Origin: an uncultured Solobacterium sp. | GTDB lineage: Bacteria; Bacillota_I; Bacilli_A; Erysipelotrichales; Erysipelotrichaceae | Direction of reading: 5' to 3' | Length of the DNA: 9,294 bases | Assembly: GCA_900543035.1 (NCBI GenBank) | Contig: UQPV01000064.1 | Location: 1 to 9,294, forward strand | Part shown: one piece after another, positions 1 through 6,900 of the stretch | How positions within the stretch are numbered: position 1 is the first letter of the stretch | How the letters are laid out: each line of letters starts with the position of its first letter | Position numbers and translations under genes: made by a program | The notes under the pieces: model-generated | Databases searched by the model: none | What the model was told of the DNA's origin: nothing | What the model saw: only the letters and a program-made list of their open reading frames with translations

Positions 1-1
1 T

Positions 2-1573
2 GTGGAAATCAATCAGGACGGTGTCATTACCGGAATACAGACGGGTAATGCTAGAATCACTGCGACATCTGTACTTGATAAGTCAAAGCGAGCTGAAATC
101 AAGGTTACTGTTACTAGGGCACAGATTGAAGAAAGTGCTAGGGTGGCAAGTTATTCCTTTGATGAGGAAAATGCGCAAGATGAGTGGGGTACAAGAGATG
201 GTATTGATACAGATGTTCTTTATGAAGAAGGAAAATCTGGAAAAGCTGCTCATGTCAATGAGTCATCTCCGATTATATTTACCAGCGATAGCGGCTTGGG
301 AGAAAATGACTCATGGACGATTAGTTATTGGGTAAAATCAGTTCTGCCAGTGACAGAACGAACTTCGGTAATGATGGATGCACAAAAGGATTATTCATTT
401 GATTTGAAACTTGCTGCTGGACGAAGTGCTGGATATCATGTAGGTAAAGGAAGCGGAGATGTTCTTACGTTCAAATATGAGTTTGAGCAGAATGAGTGGT
501 ATCATATTGCCTGGACGCAAAGTAAGGAAACAGGACTATCCATGTATGTGAATGGGAATTTGACTGAAACTAACAGCTGGACGAAGACAAACCGTGCATT
601 AGCACCGATAGATATCGTTGGAGGTACTGGTTTTGATGGACTGATCGATGAACTAAAAGTATATAACAGAGTGCTTAATGCAGCGGAAATTCAAACAGAT
701 ATGTTGGTAGAAGGTCTTAATATCAGTATACATGAACATGACCTTTATATTGGCGATTCCTATCAGATTCAGGTCAATTTGATCAGTGATCAGGAGGATA
801 AGACCGTTCTTTTCCAAAGTGATCATCCAGAAATCGCAAGTGTAGATGAAAATGGTGTGGTTCAAGGCATCAATCGTGGTCAGGCGATCATTACAATATC
901 TAATCCTGCTGGAGGATATAGTGATAAAGTGGTGATCAATGTTAAGAAGAAACTGATTATTTCTAATACACTTCCGCATTATACCTTGGATGATCGATAT
1001 CTTTCTGACATTGAAAAAGCACCAGGGACGCAACGTCAATATTTGGGACAGCCGGATATGGTAAGAACATCAAGCGGAAGATTGATTACAGCGTATCCGC
1101 AGGGACATGGAAAAGGACCAATTATCATGAGAATCAGCGATGATAATGGAGAAACGTGGACAGAAAAGACTGATATTCCTTCCTCCTGGGCTGGATCTCA
1201 GGAAACACCGACAATGTATATTCTGAATCTTGAAGACGGTACAGAAAGAATTATGTTGATCACGGCTTGTCCAGGTTGGGGAAGTGACAGTAGTGGGAAT
1301 ACGACCGGATGGAATACTTCATATTCAGATGATAATGGTGAGACATGGAGCGAATACAGTCATTGGTACAGCACACATGCGGATGGAACAGCTAATAACA
1401 GCATCGTTGCTATGGCAAGTTTGATCCAGCTTCGTGATGAACAAGGAAAGTATATTCAGAAATGGATGGGGGTCTATCATGATTATGATTACATCAATTA
1501 TAAGACTTACTTGACCTTTGACGAAAACGGGCAGGAACAATGGAGCGAACCAGAACCATATCTACAAGAGTAA
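2..1573 (+). CDS. Sialidase-like surface protein, N-terminal fragment (5' partial, ends at premature in-frame TAA)
   Basis: The frame is open from the left edge and the true start lies upstream; the GTG at position 2 is only the first codon visible. Domains in order, numbering the GTG as residue 1: the end of a bacterial Ig-like Big2 domain (1-38, with DGVITGIQTG), a LamG/concanavalin-like sugar-binding domain (about 46-234, with WTISYWVKS, WYHIAWTQ and GLIDELKVYNR), a second Big2 domain (about 238-316, with ENGVVQGINRGQA), and the first part of a sialidase-superfamily beta-propeller (about 318-523). Two Asp-boxes of the form SDDNGETW lie at residues 379-386 and 442-449. Family members cleave terminal sialic acid from glycans outside the cell. 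The frame stops at 1571, but the same frame continues the propeller downstream, so this is half of a broken gene. Codons are AT-rich (60-base lines counted by hand: 38-40% G+C), unlike the rest of the window. The typical FRIP/YRIP motif of GH33 is not visible, so the sialidase assignment is by overall propeller pattern and is less certain than the domain layout. Confidence 0.82.
   Translation: MEINQDGVITGIQTGNARITATSVLDKSKRAEIKVTVTRAQIEESARVASYSFDEENAQDEWGTRDGIDTDVLYEEGKSGKAAHVNESSPIIFTSDSGLGENDSWTISYWVKSVLPVTERTSVMMDAQKDYSFDLKLAAGRSAGYHVGKGSGDVLTFKYEFEQNEWYHIAWTQSKETGLSMYVNGNLTETNSWTKTNRALAPIDIVGGTGFDGLIDELKVYNRVLNAAEIQTDMLVEGLNISIHEHDLYIGDSYQIQVNLISDQEDKTVLFQSDHPEIASVDENGVVQGINRGQAIITISNPAGGYSDKVVINVKKKLIISNTLPHYTLDDRYLSDIEKAPGTQRQYLGQPDMVRTSSGRLITAYPQGHGKGPIIMRISDDNGETWTEKTDIPSSWAGSQETPTMYILNLEDGTERIMLITACPGWGSDSSGNTTGWNTSYSDDNGETWSEYSHWYSTHADGTANNSIVAMASLIQLRDEQGKYIQKWMGVYHDYDYINYKTYLTFDENGQEQWSEPEPYLQE
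1571..1573 (+). other. Premature in-frame stop codon (TAA) inside the sialidase-like propeller
   Basis: The frame before and after this codon is identical (frame 2), with no shift. Before it reads EPEPYLQE, after it reads RDNESSYQMCEIGMFRSPDG, which is continuous propeller sequence. The residue replaced is probably tyrosine (TAT or TAC in a YRD context), so a single base change would explain the stop. This rests on my recollection of related sialidase-like proteins. The alternative is a sequencing or assembly error. Confidence 0.85.
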
Positions 1574-1597
1574 CGTGATAATGAGTCTTCTTATCAA

Positions 1598-3541
1598 ATG
1601 TGTGAAATTGGTATGTTCCGTTCCCCTGATGGTTCACGTATCATCGGACTTGCAAGAAGCCAATCACATAATAATCCATCTACTTTGATTTATTCTGATG
1701 ATGAGGGAGAAACCTGGAGTGGTCCGATGGATCTACCAGGTTCGTTATCGGGAGAACGCCATAAGGCTGTTTATGATCCGATCAGCGGACGTTTGTTGAT
1801 TACGTTCCGTGAAATCAAATATGATCTTAATGGTAATAATCAGTTTGACGGAGATAGCGATTGGACATGCGGAGACTGGATGGCATGGGTAGGAACGTAT
1901 GATGATTTGATGTTGCAAAATGACGGTGAGTATTGTTTTACTATTGCCGAAGACTTTGCTAATAGTGCAAAATCTGGGGATACCGGTTATGCCGGAGTGG
2001 TCGTGTTAGATGATGGTACCTTTATCATGGATTCCTATGGTCATTGGGATGAAGATTTTTCATCACAGTGGAATGGAGGAGTCACAACTGATCTTTGTTA
2101 TATTAAATTAGCTAAATTCAAGTTGGGAGAGATTGAAAATGATAATGGTCGAATAGATCGCACGGTGCTGAATGATATCATACAGAAAGCACAGGCACTG
2201 GAAGAAGACCAATATACTTTGGAAAGCTTTGAACGATTGATCGAAGAATTGCATAAGGCAATTGAAGTTAGTGAATCTGATTCTTCTCAGCAGGTACAGA
2301 TTGACCAGGCTGCAGAAGCACTGAATGCAGCCATTGCCGCATTGGTGGAAGTCAGTGATCCTGTTGACCAGGCAAGCGAAGCAGCCGTACAGGCACTGCG
2401 CAACATGGTCGATAAGGCCATCGCGCTTGGTTCTGATGATGCGGCGCTGAATGAAGAGATCACCAACGCACAGGCCGTACTGGCCAAGGAAGCGCCGACC
2501 ACGACCGAGGTTGTCACCGCGCTGCTCGACCTGAGCGAAGCGATGCAGGCGCTGAATGCCGATGAGAGCGAAGACGCCCTGCGCAAAGACGTGCAGGCGA
2601 CGATCGACTTCATCAAGGAGAACATCCTGACCAACGTAGACAACGTTCGTCCGGGCAAGGTGCAGGCACTGAAAGATGCAGTCACCGCAGCACAGACTGT
2701 TGTTGACGACCCGGATGCAACAGTCGATGAGCTGAAGGCAGCGAACAAGGCGATGACCAAGGCAGCACAAGAGCTGTGGGAGATCGTGTCCAAGGCAGAG
2801 CTGAACGCGCTGATCGAAGCCGCAAAGGGCTATCTCGATGGTGACTACACGGCGGAAAGCCTCGAGGCACTGCAGGCAGCGATCGACGCTGCAAAGGCAG
2901 TGGCAGGCAATGATGATGCGACGACGGCAGAAGTCACACAAGCCATCACGAACCTGAGCGATGCGATCGCTAACCTGGATAAGATCATGCTGGATACGAG
3001 CGCGCTCGAGCATGAGATCGAGCTCGTCAGCGAGATGATCGCCAATCTCGATGATTATGTCCCGAGCAGTGTAGAAGGACTGCAGGAGAAGCTGGATGCC
3101 GCAAAGGCAGCGCTGGAGAACGCAGTGAGCCAGGCAGAGATCGACGAAGCGGCGAAGAGCTTACGAGAAGCACGCCTGAACGCGCGTACGAAGGCAGACG
3201 TCAGCGCCCTGGAAGAGCTGATCGCGTATGTGAACAGCCTTGACCTGCGCGCATATACGGCTGAAAGCGCAGACTCCGTGCTCGTTCTGGCAGACCGCGC
3301 GCTGGCCAAGATGAACGATCCGCAGATCACGCAGGACGAAGTCGACGCCCTAACAGAAGAACTGCAGAGCGCGATCGATGCCCTGCAGCCGGTGAGCGAG
3401 GAAAACGTCACGACGCCGGACAATGGCACAACCTCTGATCCGACGAACACTGCGGCAGCGAACATGAGCGGCATGATGATCGCCCTGATGGCAGCTGCAG
3501 GCGCAGCGGCAATTGCAGCTTATCGCAGAAAGAGAAGCTGA
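1598..3541 (+). CDS. Sialidase-like surface protein, C-terminal fragment: propeller end, six FIVAR repeats, membrane anchor
   Basis: This 647-codon ORF continues the upstream fragment in the same frame after the TAA. The ATG at 1598 is only the first available start; no Shine-Dalgarno sequence precedes it, so independent translation is doubtful and the whole of 2-3541 is best read as one interrupted gene. It opens with the rest of the propeller to about 2130, including a third Asp-box (SDDEGETW, 1694-1717) and the segments GERHKAVYD, WVGTYDDL and GTFIMDSYGHWD. Six FIVAR repeats follow (2159-3394). A spacer with PTNTAAANMSG leads into a hydrophobic stretch (about 3470-3523) and the tail RRKRS. 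That layout suggests surface retention through a membrane anchor or a non-standard sortase signal. G+C rises abruptly near 2281, so the catalytic part and the FIVAR/anchor part differ in base composition. A strong hairpin lies 22 bases after the TGA stop. Confidence 0.82.
   Translation: MCEIGMFRSPDGSRIIGLARSQSHNNPSTLIYSDDEGETWSGPMDLPGSLSGERHKAVYDPISGRLLITFREIKYDLNGNNQFDGDSDWTCGDWMAWVGTYDDLMLQNDGEYCFTIAEDFANSAKSGDTGYAGVVVLDDGTFIMDSYGHWDEDFSSQWNGGVTTDLCYIKLAKFKLGEIENDNGRIDRTVLNDIIQKAQALEEDQYTLESFERLIEELHKAIEVSESDSSQQVQIDQAAEALNAAIAALVEVSDPVDQASEAAVQALRNMVDKAIALGSDDAALNEEITNAQAVLAKEAPTTTEVVTALLDLSEAMQALNADESEDALRKDVQATIDFIKENILTNVDNVRPGKVQALKDAVTAAQTVVDDPDATVDELKAANKAMTKAAQELWEIVSKAELNALIEAAKGYLDGDYTAESLEALQAAIDAAKAVAGNDDATTAEVTQAITNLSDAIANLDKIMLDTSALEHEIELVSEMIANLDDYVPSSVEGLQEKLDAAKAALENAVSQAEIDEAAKSLREARLNARTKADVSALEELIAYVNSLDLRAYTAESADSVLVLADRALAKMNDPQITQDEVDALTEELQSAIDALQPVSEENVTTPDNGTTSDPTNTAAANMSGMMIALMAAAGAAAIAAYRRKRS
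2159..3394 (+). repeat. Six tandem FIVAR modules
   Basis: Helical repeats of about 62-75 residues share a pattern of an N-terminal LxxxIxxA helix, a variable turn with Y-T-x-E-S, a helix with LxxAxxxA, and a closing AxxxLxxAIxxL helix. Approximate units: 2159-2353, 2375-2559, 2561-2785, 2786-2986, 2987-3187 and 3188-3394. Unit 1 is mostly AT-rich like the catalytic part; units 2-6 are GC-rich and use CTG heavily for leucine. FIVAR modules are common in secreted glycosidases of clostridia and relatives, where they act as spacers and in C. perfringens are linked to dockerin-type pairing. Their role here is inferred. Confidence 0.8.
2531..2676 (+). repeat. Intergenic FIVAR repeat, copy A (82% identical to 9149-9294)
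   Basis: Aligned without gaps at an offset of 6618 bases, 120 of 146 positions match by hand count. The first 26 bases (2531-2556) are identical to 9149-9174. A 20-base identical block lies at 2648-2667. Both copies sit in the same reading frame and encode LSEAMQALN, DVQATIDFI and RPGKVQALK. Confidence 0.9.
3437..3541 (+). other. C-terminal anchor / possible atypical sorting signal
   Basis: The coding tail reads DPTNTAAANMS, then a glycine/alanine-rich hydrophobic segment of about 18 residues (GMMIALMAAAGAAAIAAY), then RRKRS and the stop. This has the three-part layout of Gram-positive sorting signals (motif, hydrophobic span, positive tail) but contains no LPXTG. NTAAA or a nearby sequence could be a variant motif, or the segment may simply be a membrane anchor. 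Confidence 0.6.
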
Positions 3542-3563
3542 ACGACCAGACATCTGTTTGGAT

Positions 3564-3606
3564 AAGATCAAGGCGCAGCAAGGAAAGATTGCTGCGCTTT
3601 GATCTT
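3564..3606 (+). terminator. Hairpin terminator after the sialidase-like gene
   Basis: Arms of 18 bases (3564-3581 and 3589-3606) are complementary throughout except for one G-U pair, around a 7-base loop (GGAAAGA). The position 22 bases after the stop codon fits intrinsic termination. No T-run follows; the sequence continues GATGCGTGG, so termination may be weak or the hairpin may mainly stabilise the 3' end of the mRNA. Confidence 0.65.
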
Positions 3607-3675
3607 GATGCGTGGATGAATGGAACGGCTGATGTCTCTGCAGGTCTGCAATCACAAAAACAGGCGAAGGTACGA

Positions 3676-3703
3676 ATTTTACAACAAAGTGTAAAATATT
3701 ACA
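3676..3703 (+). promoter_or_regulatory. Candidate operator: three TTACA/TGTAA half-sites
   Basis: ATTTTACA (3676-3683) and TGTAAAAT (3690-3697) form a perfect 8-base inverted repeat around ACAAAG. The second half-site also pairs with TTACA (3699-3703) to make TGTAAAATATTACA. The cluster covers the region expected for the -35 element of the promoter at 3714-3722, so a bound protein would block RNA polymerase. TGTAAAATATTACA matches the outer positions of a CcpA cre site but lacks the central CG. The cognate regulator is unknown. Confidence 0.5.
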
Positions 3704-3713
3704 TGTTTGCTGA

Positions 3714-3722
3714 TGTTATAAT
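3714..3722 (+). promoter_or_regulatory. Extended -10 promoter for the GH89 gene
   Basis: TGTTATAAT contains a perfect TATAAT (3717-3722) preceded by the TGn extension at 3714-3716. No good TTGACA-like -35 sits at the usual 16-18 base spacing, where the sequence is A/T-rich, as is typical of extended -10 promoters. Transcription would start near 3729. That leaves a leader of about 270 bases before the chosen GH89 start. The local AT-richness stands out from the GC-rich surroundings. Confidence 0.6.
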
Positions 3723-3773
3723 GGGGACAGAAGGGAAACTTAGCATAATCAAACGATCATCAATGGCAGAATG

Positions 3774-3814
3774 CAGCAGGAGAAGGAGATGGAGGTGAAC
3801 GGTCGATCCTGCTG
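3774..3814 (+). other. Leader stem-loop enclosing a purine-rich segment
   Basis: CAGCAGGA (3774-3781) pairs perfectly with TCCTGCTG (3807-3814) around a 25-base loop that contains AAGGAGATGGAGGTGA. In the mRNA this could present or hide a ribosome-binding-like sequence. No regulatory role is shown; an 8-base stem can arise by chance. Confidence 0.3.
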
Positions 3815-3865
3815 ATTCAGGATAGGCATCTGCTCAAGAGACAAAGGAGGGATGGAGGAACGCGC

Positions 3866-3937
3866 TTGAGAAATGATGCGCGATCGATATCGATCACGAC
3901 GGCAATACGGCAACTGATCGCCCGTGCCGTTCGATGA
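3866..3937 (+). CDS. Possible short leader ORF (23 codons, TTG start)
   Basis: A GGAGG sequence (3854-3858) precedes a TTG at 3866 by 7 bases. The frame encodes a basic 23-residue peptide beginning MRNDARSISI and ending in a TGA at 3935-3937. That stop directly abuts an ATG (TGAATG) in the same frame as the GH89 gene. It is not similar to anything I recognise. It could be a regulatory leader peptide or a chance ORF, and the TTG start lowers confidence. Confidence 0.25.
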   Translation: MRNDARSISITTAIRQLIARAVR

Positions 3938-3986
3938 ATGAGAATGCGCGGGCTGTTTGAACAGGGGAGACCCTTGCGCGACATAT

Positions 3987-3997
3987 GGGAGAAAGGA
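3987..3997 (+). promoter_or_regulatory. Ribosome-binding site deciding the GH89 start
   Basis: GGGAGAAAGGA lies immediately before the ATG at 3998; the GGAG core (3988-3991) is 6 bases from the start. It supports 3998 over the in-frame upstream candidates ATG 3938, ATG 3944 and TTG 3974, which would add a long polar stretch before the signal peptide. A GGGGAGA at 3964-3970 is close to TTG 3974, so an extended N-terminus is not excluded. Confidence 0.6.
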
Positions 3998-6900
3998 ATG
4001 AAACAGAACATACAAAAAGCGCTGCATGCCTTGCTTGCACTGATGCTCATCTTGACATCGGTCTCCATACCGGTGCAGGCCAATGAGGATCCTGCTGCAG
4101 CAGCGGAACAAAACATCGCATTAAACAAACCGACGAACACCAGCGGCGGTCAGGGAGAACGAGCCGTTGACGGTGATCTGAGCACTTATTGGGATGGAGG
4201 TGTGTATCCCGGAGAACTGCTGGTCGACCTGGAGGGATATTATGATGTATCCCGCATCACGGTCATCCCTTATTACGGCGGTTCCCGTTATTATCATTAT
4301 GAGGTCTACGTCAGCGATGACGGCTTCACGTATGATCTGGTCGGCCGCAAAGACAGTGATGAGCCGCAGACCAGTGAAGGAGAGACCTATGAATTCGCTT
4401 CGCGGACAGTAAAATACGTAAAGGTCGTCATGACATATAATTCCGCGAATCCAAGCATTCACATCAATGAACTGCAGGTCTTTGGCACGGAGAATACCGA
4501 TTATGAACCGCCTGAGACACCGGCAGAGGATCCCAATGATCCATTGAACATCGCTTATGGCAAGCCGACGCGCTCTACGGCCAACAGCGGCTTCACTCAG
4601 CTGGCGGTAGATGGACAAAACAGTACCGCATGGAGCGGGGAAGACTATCCGAAGTATGTTGATGTCGATCTGATGCGCAATTATGACATCACGTCCATCA
4701 ACGTCTGCATGCCGCAGGATGGCACGCAGTATGCGTATACGCTGTATGGCAGCGTGGACGGCGTGCATTTTACGCGGATCGCAGAGACCAAGATGAGCAC
4801 GCCGCAGGAAAACGGCGACACCTATACCTTTGAACAGCCATTGACATATCGGGTGATCCGGGTCAATGTGACCGGCAATTCCAAGGGAGAGGGCGCCAAT
4901 TCCACGGTGAGCGAGATCCGGGTCTACGGCAGTGAGAGCGACGAGCCGCTTGTTCCGACGCGGGAATCGCTTGAGCTGACCTCCTATGAAGACTGGCTCT
5001 ATGATCATGCTCAGGTGGATGTGGACGCGCTCAAGGATGAAAACGGCCATTATGACATCAAAGACACTTATGATGAGGAAGATGTCATCACGGAAGTGCG
5101 CGGCGTCGTCAGCCGCATCCTCGGTGAACGCTACAATGACTGGTTCACCTTTGCGCTTTCCCCTTCTGAAAATGGAAAAGACTACTATGAGATCAGCGAT
5201 GAGGACGGCAAGATCCGCATCGTCGGCAACGAAGGCGTATCGCTGACGGCCGGTCTGAATCATTATCTGAAGTATTACTGCAATGTGCATGTTTCCCAGC
5301 AGACCAGCCAGGTCAATATGCCGGACACCATTCCGGCCGTGGGCAGCGTGATCCGCAAGGAATCTCCTTATGAGATCCGCTATGCTTACAATTACTGCAC
5401 GCTGTCTTATACCATGGCATTCTGGGGATATGACGAATGGCAGCGCGAGCTGGATTACTTTGCGCTCAACGGCGTCAACCTGATCCTGGACACCACGGCG
5501 ACAGAAGCGCTGTGGATCGAATATCTGCAGAACTACGGCTATGATATCGACGATGCCAAGGCCTTTGTCTGCGGATACGCCTATAAGGCATGGTGGCTCA
5601 TGGGCAATCTGTCTTCCTATGGCGGTCCGGTCAGCGATGAATGGGTGATCGACACCGTGGAGATGGCGCGTGTCAATCAGCGCAAGATGACCGTGCTGGG
5701 CATGACACCGTGCCTGCAGGGCTTCATGGGCGCCCTTCCGGAAGATTTCGCGGACAGATCAGCCGCGATCCTGGGAGAGAAGGGATATGACGATATCCAT
5801 GCGTATATGGTGGAACAGGGCGACTGGTCCGGATTCACAAGACCGCCGATCCTGAAGACGACGTATGACGGCTATGATGAACTGGCAGAGACATTCTATG
5901 AGACGCAGGAATTTATCTATGGTCAGATCACGGATTACTATGCCGGCGATCTGGCGCATGAGGGCGGCGTCATTCCGCCGGATCTCAGCAAGCCGGAAAT
6001 GTCTGCGTACATCCTCGGCAGGATGATGGATTATGACGAAGACGCGGTCTGGATCATCCAGTCCTGGCTGTCCAACCCGGATCCAGGCATCCTGGAAGGA
6101 TTCGGCGAATACCGTGAGGATCATATCCTCGTACTCGATCTTGATGCGACGGAAAACCCGCACTGGAGCGATACGGTCAACTGGAACGGCAAGGAGTTCG
6201 GCGGCACTTCATGGGTATACTGCATGCTGGACAACTATGGCGGACGGACCGGCATGCACGGCGAGCTGGAAAACCTCGCCACGCAGATCGCGCATGCCAA
6301 TGCGAACAGCGAGCATATGAAAGGCATCGGCATCACGCCGGAAGGCACGATGCTCAATCCGGTCAACTATGATCTGTTTTGGGAGATGGCATGGGAAAGC
6401 GAGCCGATGGACACCGAAGAATGGCTGAAGGATTACGTGAGCAGAAGATATGGAAGCTATGCGGAAAACAGCTGGAAAGGCTGGCAGCTGCTGCTGGATA
6501 CGGCCTACGGCTACAATAACGATGACGGCACGGCGCTGTACCACACTGGCAATGTCAACTGCATCACCAATATGCGGCCCTCCTTTGATCCGGAGATCGT
6601 CATCGGCGATTATGAACTGACCTACGATCCGACCGTATTTGAGGAAGCAGTCGAATTGATCCTGAGCGATTTCGATCAGTTCAAAGACAATGAATGCTAC
6701 ATCTATGATGTGGTCGATCTGCTCAGGCAGATGACGGCCAACAGCCAGGTGGCGTTCTTTGAGCGCATCTGTGAAGCTTATGAAAACAACAACCTGGAAG
6801 TGTTTGAAAAGTATAAAGAAAAGCTGTTGGACAGCATCCTGCTGCTCGATGAGATCGCCGCATATCAAAAGGATTCATTGTATGGCACATGGATCGCCAA

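Noticed and set aside
1571..1597. Programmed read-through or recoding at the TAA
   Set aside because: UAA is not used for pyrrolysine (UAG) or selenocysteine (UGA), and there is no obvious stimulatory structure right after it. A nonsense mutation or sequence error is simpler.
1574..1600. Two separate genes meeting at 1573/1598
   Set aside because: No ribosome-binding site, signal peptide or domain boundary occurs here; the split is mid-propeller and the frame is unchanged.
2108..3013. 301-codon open frame on the minus strand
   Set aside because: It is the complement of FIVAR repeats and is rich in Cys, Arg and Leu, an artefact of repetitive GC-rich codons.
3763..3798. Arg-rich mini-ORF (MAECSRRRRWR) in the leader
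   Set aside because: It has no Shine-Dalgarno sequence, and the arginines come from a purine-rich AGG/AGA stretch, so it is likely a chance reading.
3882..3895. 14-base perfect palindrome GATCGATATCGATC
   Set aside because: It is built from the simple repeated unit GATCGAT and has no flanking promoter or partner copy in the window, so I see no basis to call it an operator.
4121..5290. 389-codon open frame on the minus strand
   Set aside because: It lies wholly antisense to the signal-peptide, discoidin and GH89 coding sequence, whose + frame is unbroken and carries recognisable motifs. Its length reflects codon bias, and its protein has no recognisable domain.
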